Of a DNA stretch of 40,644 bases, positions 26,053-34,623 are shown piece after piece. The translations under genes and the position numbers were made by a program. Within the stretch, counting starts at the first letter, position 1, and every line of letters starts with the position of its first letter. The DNA is from CBIHON01 sp966211965 (lineage in GTDB: Bacteria; Pseudomonadota; Gammaproteobacteria; Burkholderiales; Burkholderiaceae_D), in contig CBIHON010000046.1 of NCBI GenBank assembly GCA_966211965.1, positions 1-40,644 on the forward strand, given 5' to 3'. A model generated the notes under the pieces. It did no database searches, had not been told where the DNA came from, and worked only from the letters and a program-made list of their open reading frames with translations.

Positions 26053-27762
26053 ATGATCAAACCGCTGGCAAATTTTTTCCATCGCACGACTTTCAGACGC
26101 CAGATCAGCGTCTCGGTCGCCGTGGGAATCTTTTTCCTGGCGCTTTGTTCCTCTCTGGCCAGTTCCTGGCAAGGCAGGCGCAACATACACGACAACCTGG
26201 TCGAGCGAGGCAAGCGCATCGCCGAAAATCTGGCGGCCCAGAGCAAGCTGGCCCTGCTCTACGCCTCGCCGGAAAATGCGGCCGAAGCGATCAACGTCAC
26301 CTTGGCGTTCCCCGACATTACCGACATCGAAATCCGCGATGCGGCAGGCCGCCTGCTGCTTGCCAAGGGAAAAAACACCCGGCCCGTACAAACCGACACC
26401 GACACGCCCCAATCGTCCGCATTGCAAAAAAGCCATGCCTATGTCGAACGCGAACTGGACGATGCCTGGCATTTCGTCGCGCCGGTAATGACCGGCGCCA
26501 CCCCTTCGCCCTTCGACCTGGAGGAACGGCCTCGTCAATTGCTCGGTTATGTGCGGGTAATCCAGAACACCGACACGCTGGTACACATGATGCGCGACGT
26601 CTTCATCACTAACCTGGCGACCGCCTTTTTTTTCGCGCTGATTTTCCTGCTGGTCATAGGACGGCTCACGGTGCGCCTGACCCGGCCCTTGGTCGCCTTG
26701 TCCGACGCCATGGCCTGCGCCGAACGTGGTGATGCGGGCGTCAAGGCCGACGAGCATGCCGGTCCGAAGGACATCGCCACCATGGCGCATGCCTTCAACA
26801 GCATGATGGCTGCGATCCGGGAAAAGACCGCTGCGGTCGAACGCTACCGTGACCAGCTTGAACTGCTGGTGGACGAACGCACGGCGGCGCTGTCCGACGC
26901 CAACGAGGCGCTGAAGAAGATCAATTGCGAACTCGAAGAAACCCACGAACAGTTGCTGCAGTCGGAGAAGCTTGCCTCCATCGGCCAGCTCGCCGCCGGT
27001 GTGGCGCATGAAATCAACAATCCGATCGGTTTCGTCAATTCCAATCTCAGTACGCTGGAAGGTTATCTGAACGATCTGCTTCACCTGCTCGACACCTACG
27101 AGAAGCATGAAGCGCGGCTGCACCAGCAAGGACAAAAGGTGATGGAGATCGAGGCGGTGAAACGGGCTGTCGACATCCGCTATTTGAAGGACGACATCCC
27201 GGAACTGCTGGCCGAATCCAAGGACGGCCTCGACCGTGTCAAGAAGATCGTACTCGACCTCAAGGAATTCTCGCACTTCGGCCACAGCGACTGGCAATAT
27301 GCCGACCTGCATCGCGGCCTGGACAGCACGCTCAATGTGGTCTGGAATGAGCTCAAGTACAAGGTGCAGGTGGTCAAGGAATACGGGCAGATGCCCGAGA
27401 TCGAATGCCTGCCCTCGGAACTCAACCAGGTGTTCCTGAACATCCTGGTCAACGCCGGCCATGCCATCGCCGAGGAAGGGATCATTACGATCCGCACCGG
27501 CTTCGAAGGCCAGCAGATTTGGGTGGCCATCGCGGACAATGGCTGCGGCATCGACCCGGCGCATGTGAAGCGGATTTTCGATCCCTTCTTCACCACCAAG
27601 CCGGTCGGCCGCGGGACCGGGCTGGGACTGTCGCTTTCCTACGGCATCATCAAACGCCACAACGGCCGGATCGATGTCGAGAGCGAGCTTGGACGCGGAA
27701 CATTGTTTCGCATTTGGCTGCCGATGGTGCAGCCGCGGGATAAGCAGCAAGCCGCGCAATAG
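26053..27762 (+). CDS. Membrane sensor histidine kinase
   Basis: The protein has 569 residues from ATG 26053; an upstream ATG at 25969 overlaps the receptor gene by 11 nt and is possible. Order from the chosen start: membrane helix (about 19-38), periplasmic sensor region (about 40-185), second helix (about 187-205), HAMP-like linker, coiled coil (about 255-305), HisKA with phosphoacceptor His in VAHEINNPIGFVNSN, and HATPase with NQVFLNILVNAGHAI (N box), DNGCGI (G1) and GTGLGLSLSYGI (G2). All key motifs are intact. It has no receiver domain; the partner is probably the REC-PAS-GGDEF-EAL-REC protein 265 nt downstream. The periplasmic region is placed to sense the binding proteins or receptors, which is inference. 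Confidence 0.93.
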   Translation: MIKPLANFFHRTTFRRQISVSVAVGIFFLALCSSLASSWQGRRNIHDNLVERGKRIAENLAAQSKLALLYASPENAAEAINVTLAFPDITDIEIRDAAGRLLLAKGKNTRPVQTDTDTPQSSALQKSHAYVERELDDAWHFVAPVMTGATPSPFDLEERPRQLLGYVRVIQNTDTLVHMMRDVFITNLATAFFFALIFLLVIGRLTVRLTRPLVALSDAMACAERGDAGVKADEHAGPKDIATMAHAFNSMMAAIREKTAAVERYRDQLELLVDERTAALSDANEALKKINCELEETHEQLLQSEKLASIGQLAAGVAHEINNPIGFVNSNLSTLEGYLNDLLHLLDTYEKHEARLHQQGQKVMEIEAVKRAVDIRYLKDDIPELLAESKDGLDRVKKIVLDLKEFSHFGHSDWQYADLHRGLDSTLNVVWNELKYKVQVVKEYGQMPEIECLPSELNQVFLNILVNAGHAIAEEGIITIRTGFEGQQIWVAIADNGCGIDPAHVKRIFDPFFTTKPVGRGTGLGLSLSYGIIKRHNGRIDVESELGRGTLFRIWLPMVQPRDKQQAAQ

Positions 27763-28027
27763 GCGGCGCCGTCGGCCGTGGGTCGGCCAGCCGGCGCAAT
27801 GGCTCCACCGTCGCGGCGAAAGGCACCGTTTTTTTACCTTGCCCGGGCCGTGCCTCCCTTACCAAAAGTTTTTTTCAAAAGTAGCCAAGTATACAAACTT
27901 GTCCTGCTACGATTCTGATACTCTGATCTTAAAGGAGGCCGCATCGATACGGCTTTCGCTTCCTGATCGATATTCCTGATCTCAAACAAGAAGCATCGGA
28001 ACGAATAGAAAAACAGGACAAAACAGA

Positions 28028-30574
28028 ATGGTGAGTGCCAGCGACATTCTCAATGCCCGCATCCTGATCGTGGACGATCAGGACTCCAGTATCAAAACTC
28101 TCGACGCTATCCTGCGCGGTGCCGGCTACACCCGGATCACGACAACCTCCGACTCATCCAAGGTATGCGATTTACATCGCAACAATCGCTACGACCTGAT
28201 TTTGCTGGACTTGCTGATGCCCGGCCCCGATGGTTTCGCAGTCATGGAAAGCCTGCGTGAAATCGAGAAGGACGCTTATCTCCCGGTGCTGGTCATCACC
28301 GCCCAACCCGATCATAAATTGCGCGCCCTGCAAGCCGGCGCCCGCGATTTCATCAGCAAACCCTTCGATCTGGCCGAGGTGCAGTCGCGCATCCATAACA
28401 TGCTGGAAGTGCGGCTGCTGTACAACCAGACCATGGAAGGAAAGATTCTTGAGCTGCAGCGTTTTCGCAGTGCGATGGACGCGACCGCCGATGCGATTTT
28501 CCTGGTCGATCCGGCCGCCATGCGCTTAGTCGATGTCAATGAAACCGCCTGCCGCCTGCTCGGCTATACGCGCCAGGAATTGCTCAATCTCGGCCCCGCC
28601 GACCTTGGCGTCGGAACGCATGAACAACTGCGGGAAATATATAACGCCTTGATCGCCGGCACCGATGGCGGATTGTGCGAGGTCCAGCTGCGGCGCAAAG
28701 ACGGTTCCTGGCTGGCGGTGGAGCTGTTTCGCCGGGCGCAGCGTGTCGGCGCAGGATGGGTCGTCGTCAGCGTCGCGCGCGACATCAGCGAGCGCATCGA
28801 GGCGCGGCAGCGCTTGCAGCAACTGGCGCATTTCGATCCGCTCACCGGTTTGCCCAATCGCACCCTGTTTTACCAGATGCTGCAGAAGGCTTTGCACGAA
28901 GCGGCGGAAAACCAATGGCTGCTGGCGGTATTGTTCATCGACCTCGATCACTTCAAGAAAGTCAACGATACCCGCGGCCATGTGATCGGCGACGAATTGC
29001 TGCGCCAGTTCGGCAACCGGCTGGCGCAATGTGTGCGCACCGGCGACACGGTCGGACGGCTGGGCGGCGACGAATTCGCCCTGGTCTTGATGATGCCCGA
29101 AGGCCAGCAGGGCGCGGTGGCGGTCGCCAACAAGATCCGCGAGATTCTGGATGAACCCTTTGACTTGCGCGGGTATGAAATCGCCGTCACGGCCAGCATC
29201 GGCATCACCGTGTTTCCCGACGATGCGGCCGATCCGGAGACACTGATCAAATACGCCGACACTGCGATGTACCAGGCCAAGGAAGCGGGGCGCAACGCTT
29301 ATCGCTTTTTTACCAGCGGGATGAATAAGCGGGTGCTGGCTTGGCTCGAACTGGAAAACGCCTTGCGCAAGGCGCTCGACAATGAAGAATTCGTCCTGTA
29401 TTACCAACCCAAGGTGCGCATCGATACCGGCCGCATTACCGGGGTCGAAGCGCTGCTGCGCTGGAACCGGCCGGGGTATGGGATGGTGCCGCCATCGGAA
29501 TTCATTCCGGTGCTGGAAGAGACCGGCCTGATCGTTCCGGTCGGCAGTTGGGCGATCGAGGCGGCGTGCAAGCAAATCGCATCCTGGACGGGGTCGCCGG
29601 GCGGTCCGGTCCAGATCTCGGTGAACGTGTCGGGGCGTCAGTTCGCCGAGGCCAGCCTGGAGTCGGTCGTGGTCGGAGCCATCAACCGGCACGGCATCGA
29701 AGCCGATTTCCTGGAACTCGAAATCACCGAAAGCTCGCTGATGTCGAATGCCGAGCGAACCGTGTCCATCCTGCAGAATCTGAAAGCACGCGGCATCCGG
29801 ATTTCGATCGACGACTTCGGCACCGGCTACTCGAGCCTGGCCTATCTGAAGCGCTTCCCGATCGACAAGCTCAAGATCGACATCGCCTTCATTCGCGACG
29901 TCACCACCAATCCCGACGACGCGGCAATCGCGCTGGCCATCATCAGGATGGCGCACAGCCTGAAACTGGATGTGGTCGCCGAGGGCGTCGAAACCGCGAT
30001 GCAATTGGCGTATTTGCGGCGCCATCACTGCGATCATATGCAGGGCTATTATTTCAGCCGGCCGGTGCCGGTCCTTGAACTGGAACAGATGCTGCGGGAC
30101 GAAAAGAGCTTGCCGCCCTCATTCGATAGCGGCGCGCCGGCGCAGCAGACCATCCTGATCGTCGATGACGACCCCAATGTGCTGAGCTCGCTGCAAAGGC
30201 TGCTGCGGCAGGACGGCTATCGCGTGCTGACTGCCGGGTCCGCGGCCGAAGGATTCGAGCGGCTGGCCTTGCATCAGGTGCAGGTGATCGTGTGCGACCA
30301 ACGCATGCCGGAAATGACCGGCACCGAATTTTTCGACAAGGTGAAAGACCTGTATCCGGATACTTTCCGCATCGTGCTGTCGGGCTACTCCGACCTGTCC
30401 GCCATCATGGACGCCATCAACAGCGGTGCGATTTTCCGTTTCTACACCAAGCCCTGGGACAGCAAGGTTTTGCGCGACAACATACAGGCGGCCTTCGGCC
30501 ACTATCGGCATATGCAACGCCGCCTGCCGGCAATGGAGGGCGCGAGCGCCGCGGCGGATCGCATGCACGGGTGA
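28028..30574 (+). CDS. REC-PAS-GGDEF-EAL-REC c-di-GMP response regulator
   Basis: The 848-residue protein has, in order: REC1 (about 8-125; Asp61 in LILLDLLMPG, Lys111), PAS (about 145-260), GGDEF (about 265-430; GGDEF at 346-350, I-site RTGD at 337-340), EAL (about 440-690; EALLRW, EITES, DDFGTGYSSL, AEGVET) and REC2 (about 706-825; Asp757 in VIVCDQRMPEM, Lys808 in FYTKPWD). Synthesis and breakdown signatures are both complete, so it could make or hydrolyse c-di-GMP depending on phosphorylation. REC2 resembles the receiver of RpfG/HupR-type regulators (LSGYSD, FRFYTKPWD). It is soluble and probably phosphorylated by the upstream kinase. Confidence 0.95.
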   Translation: MVSASDILNARILIVDDQDSSIKTLDAILRGAGYTRITTTSDSSKVCDLHRNNRYDLILLDLLMPGPDGFAVMESLREIEKDAYLPVLVITAQPDHKLRALQAGARDFISKPFDLAEVQSRIHNMLEVRLLYNQTMEGKILELQRFRSAMDATADAIFLVDPAAMRLVDVNETACRLLGYTRQELLNLGPADLGVGTHEQLREIYNALIAGTDGGLCEVQLRRKDGSWLAVELFRRAQRVGAGWVVVSVARDISERIEARQRLQQLAHFDPLTGLPNRTLFYQMLQKALHEAAENQWLLAVLFIDLDHFKKVNDTRGHVIGDELLRQFGNRLAQCVRTGDTVGRLGGDEFALVLMMPEGQQGAVAVANKIREILDEPFDLRGYEIAVTASIGITVFPDDAADPETLIKYADTAMYQAKEAGRNAYRFFTSGMNKRVLAWLELENALRKALDNEEFVLYYQPKVRIDTGRITGVEALLRWNRPGYGMVPPSEFIPVLEETGLIVPVGSWAIEAACKQIASWTGSPGGPVQISVNVSGRQFAEASLESVVVGAINRHGIEADFLELEITESSLMSNAERTVSILQNLKARGIRISIDDFGTGYSSLAYLKRFPIDKLKIDIAFIRDVTTNPDDAAIALAIIRMAHSLKLDVVAEGVETAMQLAYLRRHHCDHMQGYYFSRPVPVLELEQMLRDEKSLPPSFDSGAPAQQTILIVDDDPNVLSSLQRLLRQDGYRVLTAGSAAEGFERLALHQVQVIVCDQRMPEMTGTEFFDKVKDLYPDTFRIVLSGYSDLSAIMDAINSGAIFRFYTKPWDSKVLRDNIQAAFGHYRHMQRRLPAMEGASAAADRMHG

Positions 30575-30689
30575 GCCCGGCAGGGATGCTTCACCGCATC
30601 ATAAAAAGCTTGCTTGGCGTGCGGCAAAAGAAACATAATAAATTCAGCTGCAACAGATTCTCGTCGCCCAACCTGTTAACAAAAACACT

Positions 30690-31877
30690 ATGTCCACCAC
30701 TTTCGGTATTGAAGAAGCCCGCGGTTACATGCATCAGTTGCTCAAGGCGATGCACAAGCTGGGCGGCTCCGATCTGTTCATCTCGGCCGACTTCCCGCCC
30801 AGCATGAAATCGCATGGCGGCATGAAAGCGCTGAGCCAGCAAAAGCTCACCGGCGAGGTGACCAAGATGCTGGCGCTGTCGATGATGAACGAGAAGCAGC
30901 GTCAGGAATTCGAAACCGAGATGGAATGCAATTTCGCGATCTCGCTGCCCGAGGTCTGCCGCTTCCGCGTCAACGTCTTTGTCCAGCAGCAGCACACCGG
31001 CATGGTGATCCGCACCATCGCATCCGAGATTCCGAATTTCCAGAAGCTGGAGCTGCCGGAGATTCTCAAGGAAGTCATCATGACCAAGCGCGGGCTGGTG
31101 CTGGTAGTCGGCGGCACCGGCTCAGGCAAGTCCACCACGCTGGCCGCGATGATCGATTATCGCAATACCAATTCCGCCGGCCATATCATCACTGTCGAAG
31201 ACCCGGTGGAATATGTGCATAAAAACAAAGGCTGCCTGATCACGCATCGCGAAGTCGGGGTCGATACGCATTCCTGGCACCACGCCTTGAAGAACACGCT
31301 GCGCCAGGCGCCGGACGTGATCCTGATCGGCGAGATCCGCGACCGCGAGACCATGGAGCACGCGATCGCCTTCGCCGAAACCGGCCATCTCTGCCTCGGC
31401 ACCCTGCACGCGAACAACGCCAACCAGACCATCGATCGCATCATCAATTTTTTCCCGGAAGAGCGTCGCAACCAGCTCTTGATGGACCTCTCGTCGAACC
31501 TGCGTTCGATCATTTCGCAGCGCCTGGTGCGCGTCGAAAACGGTGAAGGCCGCAAGGCCGCGATCGAGATCTTGCTCAATACGCCGACCATTGCCGAAAT
31601 GATTTTCAAGGGCCAGTTCCAGGCCATCAAGGAAATCATGGGCAAATCGCGTGAACTCGGCATGCGCACCTTCGACCAAGCCTTGTTCGAACTGTATGAC
31701 GCGCGCCACATCAGCTACGAGGAGGCGATCCGCAATGCCGATTCGGCCAACGAGCTGCGGCTGCAAATCAAGCTGAAGGGATCGCGCAAGCAGTCCGTCG
31801 GTACGGATGGCGGCGGCTTCAGTCTATCGATTGAAGAGGAAAAGCCGGAAGAACCGGCCGAGCCGGCTGCGACTTGA
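30690..31877 (+). CDS. pilU: Type IV pilus retraction ATPase PilU
   Basis: The 395-residue hexameric motor ATPase helps PilT depolymerise type IV pili for twitching. Walker A is GGTGSGKST (141-149), the Asp box TVEDPVEYVH (168-177), Walker B VILIGEIRD (210-218) and the His box TLHANNA (238-244). The C-terminus (AIKEIMGKSRELGMRTFDQALFELY is split here as AIKEIMGKSRELGMRTF then DQALFELY) is PilU-like rather than PilT-like, with an acidic tail rich in Glu and Pro. In many betaproteobacteria pilU follows pilT, but here pilT is absent and the upstream gene is the c-di-GMP regulator, 115 nt away. The ribosome binding site is weak. Confidence 0.85.
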   Translation: MSTTFGIEEARGYMHQLLKAMHKLGGSDLFISADFPPSMKSHGGMKALSQQKLTGEVTKMLALSMMNEKQRQEFETEMECNFAISLPEVCRFRVNVFVQQQHTGMVIRTIASEIPNFQKLELPEILKEVIMTKRGLVLVVGGTGSGKSTTLAAMIDYRNTNSAGHIITVEDPVEYVHKNKGCLITHREVGVDTHSWHHALKNTLRQAPDVILIGEIRDRETMEHAIAFAETGHLCLGTLHANNANQTIDRIINFFPEERRNQLLMDLSSNLRSIISQRLVRVENGEGRKAAIEILLNTPTIAEMIFKGQFQAIKEIMGKSRELGMRTFDQALFELYDARHISYEEAIRNADSANELRLQIKLKGSRKQSVGTDGGGFSLSIEEEKPEEPAEPAAT

Positions 31878-31888
31878 CGCGATCGGCA

Positions 31889-31959
31889 GGAGCGGGCCAT
31901 ACCCGTGACAGAACATGATTAACGGTTACAGGAATGCTATCGCGGGTATGGCCCGCTCC
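31889..31959. terminator. 17-bp perfect inverted repeat between convergent genes, possible bidirectional terminator
   Basis: Arms 31889-31905 (GGAGCGGGCCATACCCG) and 31943-31959 are exact reverse complements, with a 37-nt loop. It lies just after pilU and covers the end of the frameshifted LysR open frame. There is no T-run and the loop is long, so a protein-binding or repeat role is also possible. Confidence 0.45.
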
Positions 31960-32954
31960 GCAAATCGTCCCGCCCTGCATCCGGAGCATGCGATTCGAAT
32001 TCCCTGCTTCACCCTTGGCCGCGCCGCGGCGTGACCGCACTCCGGGCGCGCGCTACTGGGATAGGTTCTAGGCAAATGCCAGCTTGGGCGCCAGACTTTT
32101 TGCCACATCCAAAAATGCCTTGGCTGCCGGCGTAAGCTGGCGCGCACCGCCAGGCCGACACGCCTTTTGACCCGCGGCCGCAGCGGCAGCCTGACCATGC
32201 CGGGATGGCTGGCGGCCACGCCATCCGGCAGCGCAAGCTCGGCCACGATCGCCACGCCGTCACCGCGCTCGACCATGCCGAAAATCGTGATCATCTGCGC
32301 AATCCGATAATGCACCTGCGGCGTCAAGCGCGATGTGGTGAACAGCGGTTCGATCAGCGCGGCGCAGCCGCCTTCCGACATGATGAAAGGATCGCCGCAC
32401 AACTCGGCCAGCGTCACCGACGCTTTGGCCGCCAGCTTGTGAGAGGCCGGCAGCAGCGCCACCAGCTGGTCCTCGACCAGCGACAGGGTATCGAAACGCT
32501 CCTCCGGCAGCACGACGAAGCCGACATCGACGCGGCGGTCGAGAATCCACTGGATCACCTCGTCATCCGCATCCTCTTCCACATGCACTTCGATGCCCGG
32601 ATAGCGCCGCCGGTATTCATCCAGTATCGCCGGCAGCAGCTTCAAGGATGAAGTCGGACCGAAAGAGCCGATCCGCAACGAACCGCGCTTGAGACCGCGC
32701 GCATCCGCTACCTCCTGCCGCATCGCTTCCGACAAGCCGAGAATTTCCCGCGCCCGTCCGAGCAGTTGCCGGCCGATTTCGGTGACTTCGATGGAGGCTT
32801 GATGGCGCTTGATCAGGTCGACGCCCAATTCCTTTTCCAGCGATTTGAGCGCATGGGAAACCGCGGACTGGCTGATCGAGAGTTGCGCCGCGGCTGCAGT
32901 GAAGCCGCGCAGTTCGGCGACCAGGACAAAGATTTCAAGTTGGGTAAAGGTCAT
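31926..32954 (-). CDS. LysR-family regulator with apparent 3' frameshift
   Basis: The open frame has 342 residues. Residues 1-60 are a standard LysR HTH (FTQLEIFVLVAELRGFTAAA, then ISQSAVSHALKSLEKELG). The effector domain (about 90-275) is normal up to RRVGLAVR. Beyond that the frame turns into improbable Arg/Pro/Trp-rich sequence. In the neighbouring frame the family-typical ending ARQLTPAAKAFLDVAKSLAP continues to a TAG at 32068-32070, giving about 295 residues. The switch lies in a GCGCGC tract near 32141-32147, so a 1-nt deletion or sequencing error is likely. It is divergent from the EamA transporter gene and probably regulates it. Confidence 0.85.
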   Translation of the reverse strand: MTFTQLEIFVLVAELRGFTAAAAQLSISQSAVSHALKSLEKELGVDLIKRHQASIEVTEIGRQLLGRAREILGLSEAMRQEVADARGLKRGSLRIGSFGPTSSLKLLPAILDEYRRRYPGIEVHVEEDADDEVIQWILDRRVDVGFVVLPEERFDTLSLVEDQLVALLPASHKLAAKASVTLAELCGDPFIMSEGGCAALIEPLFTTSRLTPQVHYRIAQMITIFGMVERGDGVAIVAELALPDGVAASHPGMVRLPLRPRVKRRVGLAVRASLRRQPRHFWMWQKVWRPSWHLPRTYPSSARPECGHAAARPRVKQGIRIACSGCRAGRFAERAIPAIAFL

Positions 32955-33084
32955 GATCGGGGAGGGCAGGAGAAGTATGAGGCTTTACTCATTTTTCTAT
33001 GAATCTGTATTAGTTTTAATATATGTCAAAGCAGATGCGCGGGCAAGCGCTTCAGGATGTGGAAATCGGGCGCATGGCGCACGA

Positions 33085-33143
33085 ATTCACAACGATTCAC
33101 AACGATTCACAACGATTCACAACGATTCACAACGATTCACAAC
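33085..33143 (+). repeat. Six tandem copies of a 10-bp unit (ATTCACAACG)
   Basis: ATTCAC recurs exactly every 10 bp from 33085 to 33135, with AACG spacers; the last copy is followed by AACAGG. The array sits 13 nt before the ATG of the EamA gene. One unit is close to one DNA helical turn, so copy-number change would alter promoter or regulator spacing without rotating its face much. It may also affect the 5' leader. Confidence 0.95.
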
Positions 33144-33155
33144 AGGGAACAAGCC

Positions 33156-34118
33156 ATGCGTACCTCCACCTCAAGCGCCGCCGCCATGCCAGCCGTGATC
33201 GAGACGTCTGTGCCGCCGCTCCCGCTCGGCGTATCGCCGCTGGTCTACATCAAGCTGGTATGCGTCGCCTTGTTCTGGGGCGGCACCTTCATCGCCGGCC
33301 GCATCCTGGCGCAAGCGGTGCCGCTGATGACCGCTGCCGCCGGGCGCTTCGCGGTCGCCGTGGCGCTGCTGCTGGTCCTGGCGTGGAAAGCCGAAGGCGG
33401 CCTGCCGCGCCTGAACCGCTCGCAATTGCTGGCCACTGCTGCGCTCGGCCTGACCGGCATCTTCATTTACAACCTGTGCTTTTTCGCCGCGCTGTCGCGC
33501 ATGCCGGCCGGCCGTACCGCGCTGTTCGTCGCGCTCAACCCGATCGTCACCGCGCTGGCCTCGGCCGTGATCTTCCGCGAACGCCTGGGCGCGATCAAAT
33601 GGCTGGGCATCGCGATCGCGTTCTCCGGTGCTGCGGTCATCATCACGCGCGGCGACCCGATCGGCGCCTTGCACGACATCCGGCAATCGATCGGTCTGGG
33701 CGAAGTGCTGATGTTCTGTGCGATTTCAAGCTGGGCTGCGTACACCATCATCGGCCGTTTCGCGCTGAAGGGTTTGACGCCGATCGCCGCCACCACCTAT
33801 GCAGCCTTGTGGGGCTTTGCCTTGCTCTGCTGCGGGGCTGCGTTCGAGTTTTCCGCGATCGACTGGTCGAAGTTTACCTGGCAGGTCTGGGCTTCGATTT
33901 TTTATCTCGGCGCCTTCGGTACGGTGATCGGCTTCGTCTGGTATTACGAAGGGGTAAAAGCAATCGGGCCGTCGCGCACCGCGGTATTCAATAACCTGGT
34001 GCCAATGTTCGGCATCGCGCTGGCGGCGGTGTTGTTGTCGGAATCGATTTTGGTTTCGATGATTGTGGGCGGAGCGATGGCGATTGTGGGAGTAACGCTG
34101 ACCAATCGGCCGCGGTGA
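33156..34118 (+). CDS. EamA (DMT superfamily) transporter
   Basis: The 320-residue inner-membrane protein has ten predicted helices in two EamA repeats (about 25-165 and 180-315). Motifs are typical: LFWGGTFIAGR, TALFVALNPIVTALASAVIFRE and, in the second half, GPSRTAVFNNLVPMFGIALAA. Family members export amino acids or other metabolites. The start is ATG 33156, preceded by AGGGAAC; the longer frame upstream only translates the tandem repeats. It is divergent from the LysR gene, a usual arrangement for LysR-controlled exporters. Confidence 0.92.
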   Translation: MRTSTSSAAAMPAVIETSVPPLPLGVSPLVYIKLVCVALFWGGTFIAGRILAQAVPLMTAAAGRFAVAVALLLVLAWKAEGGLPRLNRSQLLATAALGLTGIFIYNLCFFAALSRMPAGRTALFVALNPIVTALASAVIFRERLGAIKWLGIAIAFSGAAVIITRGDPIGALHDIRQSIGLGEVLMFCAISSWAAYTIIGRFALKGLTPIAATTYAALWGFALLCCGAAFEFSAIDWSKFTWQVWASIFYLGAFGTVIGFVWYYEGVKAIGPSRTAVFNNLVPMFGIALAAVLLSESILVSMIVGGAMAIVGVTLTNRPR

Positions 34119-34141
34119 ATTCGATGCGCTTGAAAAATTTG

Positions 34142-34519
34142 TCAGGCCACCATGCAGGCATGCGCTGCGACGATTTGCCAAGTTCCGTCGGAGGATGTTG
34201 CCCAAACCCGCGTAAAACGAAAATCACCATTCGCCGGATTTCCGCCATAGCTGCCGCGCAACTGCATTCGCACTGATACGATCGCCATCTCTCCATGCAC
34301 TTGGATATGCTGTTCGGAAGGGGTCAGTTCCTGCACTTTAAGAGTGCCGGATCGATGCGCAGCGAGGTCGTCTTGCTTGCTCAATAGTTGACCGAGATGA
34401 TTTGTGAAGATCAGGTCAGGAGCGAGCAATGCATGCAAAACCTCGACGTCGGAGGCAAGCATGGCAAGGCGGAGCCGTTCTTCGGCGTTCAAGATCTGGG
34501 TTGCTACGGATTGAGTCAT
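34142..34519 (-). CDS. NTF2-like protein (DUF4440/SnoaL-like)
   Basis: This 125-residue protein has the size and pattern of a single NTF2-like domain: an N-terminal helix pair (LNAEERLRLAMLASDVEVLHALLAPDL), an LIFTNHLGQLLSKQD turn, then beta strands ending FRFTRVWATSSDGTWQIVAAHA. Such proteins are small ligand-binding or isomerase-like folds; the ligand is not predictable. It converges with the EamA gene and is divergent from the PPOX flavoprotein gene, 104 nt away. Confidence 0.85.
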   Translation of the reverse strand: MTQSVATQILNAEERLRLAMLASDVEVLHALLAPDLIFTNHLGQLLSKQDDLAAHRSGTLKVQELTPSEQHIQVHGEMAIVSVRMQLRGSYGGNPANGDFRFTRVWATSSDGTWQIVAAHACMVA

Positions 34520-34623
34520 GAGTATGCGGGGAAAGTCATCGTCTGGTTTTCCCGAATCTTATTACAATGGCAGAGTAGAACGACAAGAATAATATTCCAA
34601 CAACGTTTTAAGAGGAAAAAGTC

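Noticed and set aside
25876..27759. Minus-strand frame of over 600 codons opposite the histidine kinase
   Set aside because: All kinase motifs are on the plus strand; the antisense product matches nothing recognisable.
28526..30037. Minus-strand frame of about 500 codons opposite the GGDEF-EAL gene
   Set aside because: Antisense shadow of a clearly conserved protein.
33085..33143. CRISPR-like array
   Set aside because: The unit is only 10 bp, directly adjacent with no spacers, and no cas genes are present.
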